A stretch of DNA of 6,598 nucleotides from an uncultured Acetatifactor sp. GTDB lineage: Bacteria > Bacillota > Clostridia > Lachnospirales > Lachnospiraceae. Location: assembly GCA_947626405.1 (NCBI GenBank), contig CANQSE010000113.1:1-6598 (forward strand), written 5' to 3'. A program made the translations under genes and the position numbers. Positions 6,568 through 6,598 of the stretch are shown here, in pieces; within the stretch, counting starts at the first letter, position 1; the number at the start of each line of letters is the position of its first letter. The notes beneath the pieces were generated by a model that had not been told where the DNA came from, did not search any database, and was given only the letters and a program-made list of their open reading frames with translations.

Positions 6568-6598
6568 TATTGTTTATCCGTTATCGACCGTGACCCCA

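Noticed and set aside
6568..6598. Possible end of dnaG before rpoD
   Set aside because: The gene order is common in this phylum, but only some 30 bases are present and all frames close quickly. No DnaG residues can be recognised, so it is not annotated.
1..6598. Mobile elements, CRISPR repeats, toxin-antitoxin or defence genes
   Set aside because: I saw no transposase, integrase, tandem repeat array or att-like repeats. The nucleotidyltransferase relic resembles the MNT half of some toxin-antitoxin pairs only at superfamily level and has no HEPN partner beside it.

Overview
The window most likely comes from a gut-type Clostridia (Firmicutes) chromosome, and Lachnospiraceae is the best guess. 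The reasons are a short SigA-type primary sigma factor followed directly by trmK, a kinase with a threonyl-tRNA-synthetase-like N-terminus, a large solute-binding lipoprotein, strong GGAGG-type ribosome binding sites, and an RNase P RNA of ordinary bacterial type. The taxonomy is inferred from gene content read by eye; no database was searched. Every supported gene lies on the minus strand, so transcription runs from high to low coordinates.

Right to middle (about 6546 down to 749) is one tight four-gene run. It holds the housekeeping sigma factor rpoD (sigA), tRNA m1A22 methyltransferase trmK, a TGS/ThrRS-like plus P-loop nucleoside kinase-like protein, and a 755-residue lipoprotein with a solute-binding domain. 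The spacings are a 1-base overlap (TGATG), 30 bases and 30 bases, so the run looks like an operon. Whatever gene precedes rpoD, often dnaG in this phylum, lies outside the window apart from perhaps its last few codons. No terminator is visible after the lipoprotein gene.

Left (about 748 down to 331) holds the decayed remains of a small nucleotidyltransferase gene. A 63-codon N-terminal piece with the GS...DxD motif runs into a stop, and a C-terminal-looking reading frame follows in another frame. The middle of the gene appears to be deleted.

Far left (about 287 down to 1) is the RNase P RNA gene rnpB, with a near-consensus sigma-70 promoter (TTGCTT, 17 bases, TATAAT). Only its 5' two thirds or so is inside the window.

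Functionally, most of the window is housekeeping: transcription initiation, tRNA modification, tRNA 5' processing and possibly nucleoside salvage. The two accessory items are the orphan lipoprotein, which joins a probable beta-propeller-like half to a solute-binding half with no permease genes nearby, and the nucleotidyltransferase relic. I found no CRISPR array, insertion sequence, phage or defence system, and nothing that clearly represents an undescribed system.
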